A stretch of DNA of 64,000 nt from Tricholomella constricta (Eukaryota > Basidiomycota > Agaricomycetes > Agaricales > Lyophyllaceae): assembly GCA_013368375.1 (NCBI GenBank), contig JAACJP010000017.1, positions 783,768 to 847,767 on the forward strand, written 5' to 3'. Position numbers and translations under genes: made by a program. Positions 30,428-41,929 of the stretch are shown here, piece by piece; the first letter of the stretch is position 1; each line of letters opens with the position of its first letter. The notes beneath the pieces are model-generated. The model did not search any database. It saw nothing but the letters and a program-made list of their open reading frames with translations, and had not been told where the DNA came from.

Positions 30428-31695
30428 CTAAGTGCGAAACCTCGGGTCTCCGTGCAATACCTCAAAATCAGACTGCCTGACCCATCGAGATCCACCCAAC
30501 TCAAGGAAATCCAGAACGTTCTTGCGCATGTAATGCGCCACGCAAACACGCTCGCCGCCCTCCCACTCCATCATTTGATGTCTGAGAATATTACCGCATA
30601 GATTCACGACGGTGCAGGGATGATACGACAGACGGAGGCCGATGTCAGGAAACTCAAGGCAAGCAGACGTGAAAGGGCCGACGCTGGCAAGAGAGTCATA
30701 CCAACAGGCATGGCTGAATCTATCCGTGTGGGGAACAGTGAGGCGATTGGCAATCACTGAAATCCCCGTATACACAGAAGGCCAGCAAGAAGCAATATCC
30801 TGAGTTTCGGGTAGCTCTCGGATCTTGGATAAGGCTGAAGAGGCATCGTCGTAGAGACGAGGGTGGGTGATGGAAAGGATGCTGTTGAGAATGATTTCTG
30901 CAGGCGCGATCTCTTGAAGCCACTCCTCAGCTGAAGCGAACTCTCTGAGGTTCAAGGATGGCTTTAGAGAGCTGGACTTTGACTATTGCGAAAAACACAT
31001 AAATGACAAGCGCATACTCTTTAAAACAGACGCACCGAATGGCCTGTTCCGTACCATCCTGATGAAAAATTCACGGCACCTGGCATGACAGTGGGTTCAG
31101 AAAGAGGAGGGTAACGGTAGCTATGCTCAGCCAAGCGCCAGCTGGACGATCGTGACTTTTTGACACTTGCATTCAAAAGATCGTTTAACAACGTGGAGGC
31201 ATCAAAAAGTTGACTCTTAGAGCAGAAATGATGAGCAGAAGATGGCAGGGACAATTCAGCACATACTTATACTCTCCTGGGCAATATATTTGGTAGATAC
31301 CAAATAACGATGATCCCCGACCGACGATCGTGGCAGGGGCATCAATGTGGCCAAGCTCACGATGATGGAACAATTGGGGTCTCGTCGCAGGTGATGTGGC
31401 TGCGTAGTGTTCAATGTCCCAGCTGAGATAGACTAAGTCATAGAGTGAGACAACGGAGAGATTGACGAATATCATACTCACTTGGATTTAGCAATGCCCG
31501 TGAGATGACTTGAAGCACTCGATGCTCACTATCTTGTTTATCGGAACGCCTTCTGATCCGATTTTTTGCTGAAACAGTTGATAAGTTCTGGAGGACAGCA
31601 TTGGCTATGGGATCAGCAGTAGCTTGAATGGGGGCAGAGAGACGAGAGGAAAGATGCTTGACAAAAGCGTTACGAAATCGAGCAACGTCATCCAT
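30428..31695 (-). CDS. 2OG-Fe(II) oxygenase-like protein, basidiomycete family
   Basis: Four exons (31482-31695, 31267-31432, 31036-31213, 30428-30982) with 49-, 53- and 53-nt introns give 370 aa. The first 60 residues are basic and helical. The C-terminal domain matches the double-stranded beta-helix pattern of 2-oxoglutarate- and iron-dependent oxygenases. The HxD metal motif is in LTVPHTDRF (about H271 and D273). A strand pair follows (CLEFPDIGLRLSYHPCTVVN), then a distal His in NILRHQMME (about H321) and Arg in GGERVCVAHYMRKN (about R331) for the 2OG carboxylate. From memory, this HTD, LRH and ERVCxAxYMR pattern recurs in a large agaricomycete family of unknown substrate. The frame is intact and all splice phases agree. 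A nucleic-acid or metabolite substrate cannot be told from sequence. Confidence 0.62.
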
Positions 31696-32239
31696 GTCAT
31701 GGCATTCAAGTAAGTGAGTGGTCCAAAGCTAAGCCCGAGTATCAGCCAAACAGGTGTAATCAGACTTGAACAGATCCAGCAAGTGTATCAAAACAAAAAA
31801 GCCTCATCTCAAGGTAGAACGATGCCATCATATTTAGTACTCGAGATTACATCTTCTATAAGATATTAGGGTGCAAGTATCCTCAGACGAAAGCGTATGC
31901 CCCTGCTGCACCACAGTCTCACTCGCCACCGTCAGCCAATCCCTCCCCCTCCTCCCATACCTTTCCCCGTCTGATCCCAGCTGGGGCCGCCCAGAGCTAC
32001 CGCCCAGAGCTACTGCTCCCACTCCTCACCAAACCAAACAAACACCCATCTCCCCTCCCTCCGCCTCCGCCTCCGCCTCCGCCTCCATCCTGCTGCCTCA
32101 CAATATCCGACTCGGGCGAATGCCAGCCCCGCCCCCCGCCTCCGTGGTCCACGGTGGATTCTGCAGTGTCAATTTCGGGGTGTAGGGTGTTGCTGTTGTT
32201 CACGAAGAATAGGACCGCTTGCAGGCCGCTGGAAAGTTG
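31696..32239. other. Intergenic stretch with a short CCTCCG repeat
   Basis: The left end is the likely promoter of the 2OG-oxygenase-like gene. A pyrimidine-rich stretch at about 31925-32095 contains a run of CCTCCG hexamers (about 32055-32085). A 104-codon plus-strand frame there is low-complexity and I do not call it. Confidence 0.5.
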
Positions 32240-33090
32240 TCAGTATGTTAGGTTGTATACATGGTTAGAAATTAATAGAATCGACGAATAGAAAGCACGT
32301 GGTGCGGAGCACGGGCGACTTGAGCCCAGTGCTGATGCGTAGAATGATGGGCGACGCGAATGTAGCGTCCATAACCGTCGATATAAGCTCGCCGCGAGGC
32401 CAGACTGCGCGATGTCCGCGGCCTCAACTACCTCTGTCAAAGAACACCTCATTACGACCTCATAGAATGTCGAAGTAGCACGACATACGTAGTTGCCCAT
32501 ATTCCCCAACACTTTTCCGCCAGTGACCCCTTCAAGTCCATCGGCGATTTCAGTGAGCTTCTTCAAGAACCATCGTAGATCTTGTGTTGGACGAAGATCC
32601 TCGATCCAGGACGACGAAAACAGTCACCCGCGCTAGAACTGGAACAAAAACCCGGGGTACCATCAGAAAACCGATGAAGGCTGGAGGCGTTGCAGGTTAC
32701 GCACAAGACTCCTGCATCGGCCACTTCGCCGCCGTCTCGAGATCCGCATCAGCCAAGACGATGTTGGGACTCTTCCCGCCTGGCTCGAGCATGACGGGTT
32801 TGAGATTGCACTCGCCCGATGCTCGCATGATGGTGCGCCCGACCGCTGTGCTGTCCAGGAAAACTTTTTTGCAAAATCTGCGTGTAAAGCCATAGCGGCG
32901 CCGACTGTATTGCCTGTGACGCGAAAGAGTTAGCCACGAAAGGGGGTGTAGGACGAGGTGCACTGACCAAAGCCTTTGACAATGTTGACAACGCCGGCAG
33001 GGAAACCTGCCACCTGAATTCTGCGAGCTTGAGCGTCGTGAGTGGAGTCGTCGATCAACGTCTTGCGTAGTTCTGCCTGCTGGACGTTTT
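32240..33090 (-). pseudogene. Aldehyde dehydrogenase pseudogene
   Basis: Minus-strand pieces in different frames match the NAD(P)-dependent aldehyde dehydrogenase family. These are FPAGVVNIVKGFG, then after a probable 49-nt intron NTVGAAMALHADFAKK. Then come STAVGRTIMRASGECNLKP, LEPGGKSPNIVLADADLE and RIFVQHKIYDG, and finally LKKLTEIADGLEGVTGG. The catalytic loop normally written GQxC is not readable. At least two single-base frameshifts (near 32862 and near 32570) break the frame. The C-terminal part after EVVEAADIAQSGLAASLY lacks the usual ending. The N-terminal NAD-binding region cannot be traced with confidence. It is a decayed host gene. Confidence 0.7.
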
Positions 33091-34300
33091 TCAATCAGTA
33101 AATGAGGAGAACGGTGGGGGGAAGCACGTACGAGGCGCCTCGTGGGGGAGCTCTGTCTCGGAAGCGTGTAATCCGCGTCTGAGGTGGGGTTCACTGAACT
33201 CACGGACGTCGTTGGGGGCAGGGCGACGGGGATGTCTGGTCGTTCGGGTGGGCTGAGTGATTCTCATTTTGGGAGGGATGGGGGAACGAAGAGGGGGGGG
33301 ACACACCGAGCTTTGAAGGTACCCAATTTACGAGCTGGAATTTCTTCGCGTGCACGACCAACACCTCCGGGAAGGACGCAAACTTTGTCTGTCTGGATAC
33401 GACACCATCAGAAGACAGCGCGCGAAAAGGAAAGTGAAGGAGCGCTGACCTGAGCGCATGCACTCCTTTTGCACACGAGGGACGCACGTACTCCAGAGCT
33501 TCGTCTAAGTTTCCACAGAACATTAGGCAGGTGGGATAGGAAAGTGGGAAAGAATGCTTACCAGCGCTTCCCTCAGGCGTGATCGCTCCCAGCTTGACAC
33601 TGCCGCCATGCCCCGTTGACTAGATATGTGCCAAACCGTGCCCGTTGCCACCCAGCCCACCAAATTGCTGACGCCCACATCGAAGAGAAGCACAGGTCAA
33701 GCACAGCCAGAGGTTTTCCTTGGATCGCACGACGAGCAATGGGCGAGACCCAAAACTCAATCCGGTGGCAGGGAAGAGGCCGAGGAGGCCAACGAATGTG
33801 AAGGCGCCCATGAAGGCGGCTTGGGTGCTGACGCTGCTTGTTATGGACGAGGTCGGTGTTGATGTAATGGTAAAGCTATCGCAACGTTCGGATAATACTT
33901 GTATACTCAAGAATCTTGTAACTCACCTTGCACTGTAGGTCAAAGCAAATTAGTACGTGAATGGATGGGGGTTCGGCTCAGACATACGGCGTTTTCTACA
34001 AGTAACACTGGAAATTCCTTGTGAAGGGCTACAACTTACAGTGTTGATCAACAATGTCACTGTGTGACCGTGAAACGGTCACGTGATGTGGTGTTCTGAA
34101 GGCGAGGGACTCAAAGTTCAACTTCCTACCCATGACCACGATGTTGCAGCACAGAGAAACGGTGGCCGTGCCTAGCAGCGCCTTGCGAGTCCAACTCTCG
34201 TAGGGAGCCACCGTCTTGCTTAGACTCTGACCCCCCCCTTCTTTGACATCCACTCAGTCGTTATTCCTCCCCCACTTCATTATCCAGTTCTCAGCAAGAC
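33091..34300 (-). other. Degenerate region with possible membrane-protein exons
   Basis: Two minus-strand segments look like transmembrane exons: LLGTATVSLCCNIVVMGRKL at about 34110-34190 and AAFMGAFTFVGLLGLFPATG at about 33740-33830. They are separated by sequence with possible splice sites. I could not assemble a convincing gene or name a family. The part from 33100 to 33600 may include the lost N-terminus of the aldehyde dehydrogenase. Confidence 0.25.
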
Positions 34301-34503
34301 TGGAGTAGGATGGACCTCGGGACGGCGCCTCGGGAGGGGGCTGAAATTACGCCATCAAGTTTCGGCACGCGCGCCTTCATTATCGGTGTGGCTTGGGTCC
34401 GAAAGGTGTGTTTCAAGCAACTGCCACGTCATGGGCTGATACCCAAGGTTACAGATCTTATACCTAAACTACTGAAGAAGCGCGTACATGGACTACATCC
34501 AAC

Positions 34504-34953
34504 GTAAGTTCTTGCGTTCTGACGCGCAATTTACTAATGCTTTTCTTTTGAGCCATGGTCACCCGACGTACTACCCATGCCCTTATATTTGTGAAGCAAG
34601 TCTTCGCGTTCTGACGTGCCGCTTACTGACGTTGTTGCTGTCAGCCGAGGTTGTTGTTGCTCATGCGACATACCTGCGCCCATGCCATTATATCTTTAGC
34701 ATAAGTATTTGTCTTCGGCCGCGCCGTTACTGACCCTATTTCTGCCAGCCATAGTCATCATCACGAATGCGGCGCGCACCCGTGCGCTTAGGTTTTCAAG
34801 GTAAGTCTTTGCATTCTGGTGTGCCGTTTACTCATGTTGTTTCTATTAGCCACGGTTGCCGTTGCGTACGCAATGTACGGTCGCCCGCGGCCTTAGTTTT
34901 CAATGTAAGCCTTCATCTTCCGCCGCACCGTTTGCTGACGCTGTTTATTTCAG
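34504..34953 (+). repeat. Tandem array of five intron-like segments of 48-49 nt
   Basis: Five similar segments lie at 34504-34552, 34596-34644, 34701-34748, 34801-34849 and 34905-34953. Each looks like a spliceosomal intron, with a GTAAGT-like start, a branch-like TTACTRA or TTGCTGAC, and a pyrimidine-rich end with AG. Segments 1, 4 and 5 have GT-AG ends, segment 2 has GC-AG and segment 3 has a mutated AT start. They are separated by 43-56-nt exon-like pieces that are also related to each other (peptides such as VVVAHATYLRP and VIVAYATYRRP). The unit of about 92-105 bp thus contains both an exon and an intron. Confidence 0.65.
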
Positions 34954-35138
34954 CCAAAGTTATCGTTGCTTATGCGACGTACAGGCGCCCAACTCTAGCA
35001 GCGTGCATGGAGTATGAAAACTGCTGGTGGATCCTGCCCAGTCGACCTGCTCAACTATGCCGCCCTGGAGTCGGCGTCTTGACCCATACTCCTAGCTTCA
35101 GGGGTTGGGCATATGGAGCCGGATATGGCTCCTGTCCA

Positions 35139-35790
35139 AGATCGCGCGCCTAGTTTGGGGCTGCGATCTTCAGAGTCAGTTTGGGCTCTGCTACCATGCA
35201 CCTCACCCATGCCCCTAGTTTGGGGGGCGTGGTGTATCGAGCCAGTTTGGGCTCGTGTCGAGGACGCCTACCACGATCGCGCGCCTAGTTTGGGGCCGTG
35301 ATCTTCAGAGCCAGTTTGGGCTCTGTTTCCATGCACCTCACCCATGCCCCTAGTTTGGGGGGCATGGTGTATCGAGCCAGTTAGGGCTTGTGTCAAGGAC
35401 GCCTACCACGATCGCGCGCCTAGTTTGGGGCCGTGATCTTCAGAGCCAGTGTGGGCTCTGTTACCGTGCACCTCACCCATGCCCCTAGTTTGGGGGGCAT
35501 GGTGTATCGAGCCAGTTTGGGCTCGTGTCGAGGACGCCTACCGGGATTACATGCCTAGTTTGGGGCCGTGATCTTCAGAGCCAGTTTGGGCTCTGTTACC
35601 GTGCACCTCTCCCATGCCCCTAGTTTGGGGGGCGTGGTGTATCGAGCCAGTTAGGGCTTGTGTCGAGGACGCCTGCCACGATTGTGCGCCCAGTCTGTGG
35701 CCGTGATCTCCAGAGCCAGTTAGGGTCTTGTTCCCCTACACCTCACCTGTGCCCTTAGTTTGAGGGTGTGAGCAACTCTGGCTCCTTTTA
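35139..35790. repeat. 135-bp minisatellite, about 4.7 copies, with a half-unit substructure
   Basis: The landmark ATCGCGCGCC recurs, with variants, at 35141, 35276, 35411, 35546 and 35681, exactly 135 bp apart. Each unit holds two related halves of about 67 bp. Each half contains CCTAGTTTGGGG followed by GAGCCAGTTTGGGCTC. The last copy is the most diverged. Confidence 0.93.
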
Positions 35791-36196
35791 TCATTAGTTC
35801 AATTCATTTCAATTTCAATTTCAATCTATCTCTTTTCTACATTGCTGTGGGGCGCCAAGGCGTCTCAGAGGCATCCGCACACCTTGTGGTTGCTCTCATA
35901 TGACGCGCGTACGCCACCTCAAAATCAGCGCACAGACCATCTTACTACTATGCTATTCTATCGTTGGCTTCTGCACTTTGAACACTAGACCGGTTTTCAA
36001 AGGACATTGCCCAGACCTTTTGCTATTTTATTTCCAATATATTGCTTCAAAGGCACACTAGGCTACTAGTGTCATGGACCAATGTGCGTGACCATCGCCT
36101 GGCAAAACGCGATCACGTGATCTGTCACTTAAATAATGATATGCCAGCTCATGAAGCAGCGGACTCCGTTGCTTTTGCCTCTGCCTTTCCTCATAC
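35791..36196. other. Upstream region of the PHD-like gene
   Basis: This is AT-richer sequence with a TTCAATTTCAATTTCAAT run near 35805. No coding support was found apart from a frame overlapping the next gene that I reject. Confidence 0.4.
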
Positions 36197-37889
36197 ATGC
36201 CTCGGACAAAGCTATCAGCTGATAAAGCGACAGGTGAACCGGCTCCTCGCATGCCGCTGGTGGCACCCAAAAAGCGCAAGGCAGCCATCGAAGCACCGCA
36301 GCCGGGAAACAGGCATTCAGGCAGGATCGAGAGCCTTAAGAAAAAGGCCAAGACCATGGATGAAGCAGCCAACCCACCACCTGACAAGAATGGCGCGGCA
36401 ACAGAGCCTATGGAAGTCGATGGTGAGAAAGAAAGCAATCAGGTGCGTCCCGTTAGAGGTACGCAAGTCTGAAACGCGTGGCTCACCATCGTCGAAGTTC
36501 TGCGCCGGCTGCCGAAACGGAGGCACGCTCGTCGAATGCAGAGAGTGCCCGAAAGTTGTGTGCAACAGATGTGTAACTTTTCCTGAAGTCATGGATCCAG
36601 ACGAGACATTTATATGCCCACCCTGCCACTTCCAACCGGGCGGCAAGAAAAGTGAACCCGTCATTAAGCCATACTACGTGCGTGTAAATCTACATTGCTA
36701 TATGTAATGTTCTAACTGCAGCGTGTACAGGGATTCTCGAAGGCGACAAAGCCAACATTGCTACTCGGAGGACCCACTACGCATGAGGTGTTTGCACTGT
36801 GCTCCACGCCTACTGTTGTTGTCATATCTCTTCGTCTGGCATTAGTTGATCCTGACGGGGACTCGGCGAGGACTGTCTTTCACAACATCGCGCCGTACCT
36901 TCCTAAGCGGGTCAAATTCATAGACCTGCCATGGGATCTTGGTAGCGATAAAATGTTCAAAGAATACTTGAAGAACGTCGACGTGCTGGTCAATCGCCTC
37001 AAGAACGGCGATCTCAAAGAGTAAGTGTTCATTCCGGGTATCTAAACGTAAGTTTACTTCATCCTGACCCCAGCTATCGCACATTCGCGGTATACCTCAC
37101 CGACCACAGCGACCCCAGCAGAGGGGATTTGCACTTTACGGTAAATGGGCAAGGCGTGGCAACGGTCGCTCAGGTCAGTACCCCGCTCCACACAGACGCT
37201 TGTAACCTCTGACTCGCAAGGTCAGGTCATGAAGAATCTTTTTCCAGCCTCACTGACGGACATCTTAAGGGAGGGAAGCCGGAACACGCTCACAATGCTT
37301 GTATGCGGAGCCATCATATCCGTCAAGGATGCCTACGTCGACATCAAAGCATTTGCGGATCGGTGAGATATAATTACTTTCTGGAAAGGCACTGCTAACT
37401 TTTGAAACGTTCAGAGGTTTATTTTCATGGGTGATGGCCTTCGGTCAGGCTCACATGCAGCCGTGCCTCACGAACCCTCTATTGCAATCCGCATCGGTTT
37501 CCTGGTTCATACACGAACGCCCATGGCACGCTGTCCTCGATGACTTTCAGGCCGTCGGCGCCCACACCGACGTGTACATGCTGCAGCAAGGGGAGAAAAC
37601 GGTGCGGTATGTATGGGCGCATCCCTCTTCAAAACCATTTGGGGAGCCTGCCCCATACTCCTGCCCCGGATGCTGCAGCTACAAGGCGTGGGGTAAGCCG
37701 GTTGATATCCAGTGGGAGAAGTCGAAGAAGAAGAAGAAGATACAGGCTACTGCCATCACTCATAGGTGCGGCCATTGCCAGCGGCAGCTGGTGTACCGCC
37801 TCAAACAGTCTTTTGTCAAACACTCGAAAGGCCGAACGGATTTCTCAGGACGAGGTGAATGGTATTCAGAGGATAAGGCGGAGAATTGA
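36197..37889 (+). CDS. PHD/RING-like zinc-finger protein, agaricomycete family
   Basis: Six exons (36197-36422, 36457-36677, 36722-37020, 37074-37173, 37226-37362, 37415-37889) give 485 aa with consistent phases. The N-terminus is basic (VAPKKRKAA, SLKKKAKTM) and probably nuclear. A zinc-binding finger follows at about residues 91-135 with four Cys pairs: CAGC, CREC, CNRC and CPPC. The conserved C-terminal region reads LTMLVCGAIISVKDAYVDIK, then WHAVLDDFQAVGAHTDVYML, WAHPSSKPFGEPAP and CPGCCSYKAWGKP. It has a second Cys set (RCGHCQRQL) and a lysine run. From memory this architecture recurs in agaricomycetes without known function. The first intron would be only 34 nt, unusually short, so a one-base lesion there is the alternative. 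Confidence 0.65.
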
Positions 37890-38245
37890 ACCAGATGCCT
37901 AGGCTTCGTACATCCACTATGCTTTTTTTGTTGATCAATCATGTTAATGCACGTAGTTTTGAGCTTTTGAGGGCGTATTTGGTCTGACATTGATAGCGCA
38001 AAAACGTGCATTGCAAGAGGGAACATACGGAGTAAAGACAGATGTATATAAGATGGAGACGCAGCACATGTAAAGACAGATGATCATGGGGAAAGACGAA
38101 GCATGAGGGGTAGGTAATGGACGACGTGACAAGAGGTGCGAAAACTGAGGAAGGCAATGCAAAGGTAAGTTAGGCGGAGCGGTGAACTGCAGCAGGATAC
38201 GAACTAACCATTCAGCAACCAACTCAAAGAAGGGCCGCCAATGCC

Positions 38246-40980
38246 CTACGCAGCGTCGTTGAGGGCGTACCTTGGAGTGCCCAAAACTATGACAAACTGC
38301 ACATTAGTTGACAGGTAGCGAGTGCCAGAATTGTTGGAGGCAGCATAGGTGCCAAGGCTGTAGCCAACAGCCACCAGGTAATCGTTTGGTATGTCATATT
38401 TGTTCCCCTTGTAGCGTGGCCAGGTTGGCAGGGCCTTGAAGTCAGCAGGTCTGAAGAGAAATCTTTACCAAGGCCAACGCGACCATCGTACATGGGGACT
38501 GGCAAGTAATGTCAACGCTCTGGGCGAAATGGAAGATGCGGGACATGCACCGGTGCGGTCAAAGGATATCGGATTACCCAGTGCTGAAGTCCCGTGCGCC
38601 ATGGGAGATTTGACCGTCACAGCGTAGGAGGAACCCTTTTTGGGGGTAGATGGTCCAGCCGATGCTGATGAGGAGCAGGAAAAACATAAACAGCCGTCGA
38701 CGTAATGAGATTGAAAACATCTTACACGCCTTAGAGTCGCGATTGCGCGCCCCCCTTCCTTCCCCGAGTGTGGAGAAGCTGAAGCCATCCTTTGAAGTTG
38801 GTCCGATGATGACGTCGAATTCATAAAGGACACCCCGCATCGACTGTTCTCTGCGCATTTCCTGGGGAGCAGGGGCAATGGTTATGCGATGGGTGTTGAC
38901 CTGCTGGTAGCCAAACTTTACGGAACTGATAAGCGCGCAGTCAGTCACTAGGCCTAGCATGATCCCGATAGCGGGCCTTTTGGTGTCGGTGGTCTTGATG
39001 CGGCCATACTCCAAGGTTAGGTCCAACATATCCACCCTTGCCATGTTGACATAGCCGTCGTAGCGCATGAAAGTAAGGCCGGCCAAGAGCGCGCTATGAA
39101 CAACATGAGGCAAAGAAAGCAAACAAAGATCATATTAAACGTATGGAACCTCCTCTTCGCGGATGGCAGCTACCATGCGCTCAACCGGAGTATGTTTGGT
39201 GGTGAGGTCGTCTGGGTCGCCACCCCCTGGAGGGATGTGTGGAGCTACCTCACAGACTTGCCTAAAATCAAGAGTCAGACCGGAGTTTTCAACGATAAAA
39301 TAGCACATACGGAATTTTGCAGAGACCGCGGTAGATGTTCTTGAGGGGCCCGTACTGCATAGATGACTGCATTACATCGTTGGGGTCCTCTTCAACATCC
39401 CTGACACATGCAATCAAGCGAGTCAGAGGTGGGCAGAAATAGAGACGTTCACGAAATGTCCTCGGCAACGTCACCGTCTGACATGTTCCCTTGCTTGTCA
39501 GATACAGGCTTGCCCTCGGAGGAGGCCGCGTCGGATGCTGCATCTTTTTTGTCCTCTCCGTCCTCAGACGGCAAGGTATCACCTGATGCATCAGATGCAT
39601 CAGCTTCGTCATCGATGAACGGGTTTCTTTAACAGATGATGATGTTGAGGTTACTGCTGCAACAATAGAAGAAGGTGAAACATACTTTTTAGCAGGACCA
39701 CCGGGTGAGGCGATCTCTTCTTCATCAGCTTTGTCCTCTGAGATTGGTGGCTTGACACCCCCGGAGCGGCGAGGGACCACCGACCGGATTAGGCTGCAAA
39801 TCAAATGTCTTAGTAACGGGTGGGCAACAAGCAGAGGAAAAGGCATACCTAGCGACATCAGGCAGGGTGTCATCGTCAGAGCTGGCAGCGGACGCTGACC
39901 CAAGTTCGGGGAGATCGGGGATGGTTGAGGTTTTGCTTTTCTAAAGGCAAGGTAAAATAAGTGCAAATTACATCGCAAAGACTAACCCCTTTAAACCATC
40001 GCGCACAGCTGCGGCCTCTTCGCGAACCTTCAGCAAGGACTTGCGAGAACCTTTTCTAGAGAGAAGACATCAAAGGAGGACTAGATACGGTGTTCAAAAG
40101 AGAAACATACAACTTCAGTGCGGCTGCCTCAGTTTCGCGAGCCTTCGCGGTCATCACCTTCTGTCGACTGTAACAAGGAAGGGATGAGAAATGTGGGGAA
40201 TAACAGTTCACATGACTTACACTGGACGGCCAGTAGGGCTAGAGAATAATGCGCTCAAAATGTGATACAGCTCAGTAAAGGAATTCCACGCACATAGCAG
40301 CAGGAACAGCGCTGGGAGTATCCACAGGAGATGCCTTGAGGGCGTCGAGAGCCGCGCTGAAGGAACCAGTGTAAAAACAGACCGCCTATTTGGAAAAGGA
40401 AACTCACAGGATGGCTGACGCAGTTTTTCCGTCGTCCAGCTTTGGAGCGGCGGCAGCATCAGGAACAGGAACCTTACGCTTTTTTTTCATTGGCGAAGAA
40501 GCAATTGGACTGTCCAGGATTTCGCTGAGACGGTAGATCAGCAGAGGTGACAGGCTGACAAGGAATAAGGGAGCTTACATGTCAGAATCCTCAGTAGTCT
40601 TGCGTTTCGGTTCGCGGCGAATATTGATAGCGCTAAGGGTGCATGAGCCTAATGTGACGAAGAGGTATGGATATTTTACCTTTGGGGCCCGTTGTCCAGG
40701 GCTTTGCGCACAATCCTGGAGCAAAATAAGATCAGGCAGAAAACTGTTGATAAAGAAAAGGCGACATACTCAGGGATATCTTCCTCCGGGCTATGGGTGG
40801 AGTTGAACAAAAACGGTGCATAGGATAGATGGCACCACGTACATGAGGACCTTCTTAGAAACACGACCTTTAGGCTTACTGTGTAGGGCATGAAATGAGT
40901 CAGTGTCGAGCGAGAGGATGAGAACACAAATAAGGGGCGCACATGACCAGCTTGGCATCGGCATTTTTTTTGGGAGGCAT
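38246..40980 (-). pseudogene. Many-exon nuclear-type hypothetical gene with late frameshift
   Basis: From ATG 40978-40980 (MPPKKNADAKLV) at least twelve small exons can be read to TAG at 38246-38248, with introns of about 45-65 nt. The first half is charged and low-complexity. It includes a classical basic nuclear localisation signal (SSPMKKKRKVPVPD) and acidic/serine stretches (NPFIDDEADASDASGD). The second half looks globular (DVEEDPNDVMQSSMQYGP; GLTFMRYDGYVNMARVDML; YEFDVIIGPTSKDGFSFST; YDIPNDYLVAVGYSLGTYA). One base appears to be missing near 38458, between VGLGKDF and RPADFKALP, which replaces the last 70 or so residues. The splice near 39085-39125 also could not be made phase-consistent. 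I do not recognise the family. It may be a recent pseudogene or contain sequencing errors. Confidence 0.5.
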
Positions 40981-41929
40981 GGCAGATGTGAAGCGAGGCT
41001 GGAAAGAAAGGGCCGAGTGGTTTCAGGCATGCATCCAGGACGGGTTTTATAGGCATGGGTGCGGTGATTCGTTCAAAATAAGTTCTGGCGGTGCTGTAGT
41101 TCTCTTTGAAGACGATGAGAAGCACAAAGAAGACCTGCCAATTGGTGAGCAAACACGAACAACAAGAAGGCCAGAGTAATGATGTCAGAGGTCGGACTTG
41201 GGGCGGGGAGTGCCTTTCAGGGCGTAGAACAGAAAAAACGCGCAACAACGGTGCGACCGACACCGGCGCCAGATCTGCCTGGACAAAAACGCGTGTACCA
41301 AGATGCATTCGATCAGGGCGAAGCCAATGCTGAAAGATGACTTTTTTGGCACCAAAAAACACTTTTTAGGACGCAGAAGGGGGAAAGGCGCAGCAATCAT
41401 GTGATCAGCACGCACTGCAATCACCAGGACAAAGATGTGATGTCCTGTGGGAAACGCAGGACCAGACTGAAGGAAAGTCGGCGATAACCCGCTGTAACAG
41501 CATGGTACGAGCCGTAGATAGCACTGGAGTACGCATCAACGAGGACAAGGGTTACAATATTCCGACAGCGATGAAGCTACAAAAGAAGACTTGGCAAGGC
41601 AACCCAGAATTTCCCCCGAGAAGTGAGCGGAATAGGGATGCATATATGCAAAAGCAAAGGAGGGAGATAGTGCGAAGCAGGGGAGGCGAATTAAACGAAG
41701 AATCTTCAAGATGGTGTTGCGAACCCCTGATGCACTGTTCAAGACCAGGCTGCGAGCATGCCGACAGGCAGGAAGAAAGCCAAAGCACACAAAAAGAAGG
41801 AAGTCAAGTGCTGCGAGAATGACGCACCTATTTGGGAAGTCCATATAATCTAAAGGGCGTGACCATACCTTGTCAGAGAATCGCAGAGGCCAGACAACCA
41901 TCCAACCATTGGCGACGAGCATATCTACA
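40981..41929. other. Intergenic stretch, nothing recognised
   Basis: This is the promoter side of the minus-strand gene to the left and the upstream side of a small plus-strand gene to the right. Several short frames occur on both strands without domains. Confidence 0.45.

Noticed and set aside
31871..32185. 104-codon plus-strand frame with an ASASASA run
   Set aside because: It is generated by a CCTCCG repeat in pyrimidine-rich DNA.
35113..35301. Open frame through the 135-bp repeats, and the idea of a CRISPR array
   Set aside because: The units are contiguous 135-bp tandem repeats with no unique spacers, and the frame is an accident of the repeat.
36042..36707. Long plus-strand frame starting at 36042
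   Set aside because: Its first 135 codons have no sensible composition, while the alternative start at 36197 gives a basic, Pro/Lys-rich N-terminus that splices into the finger.
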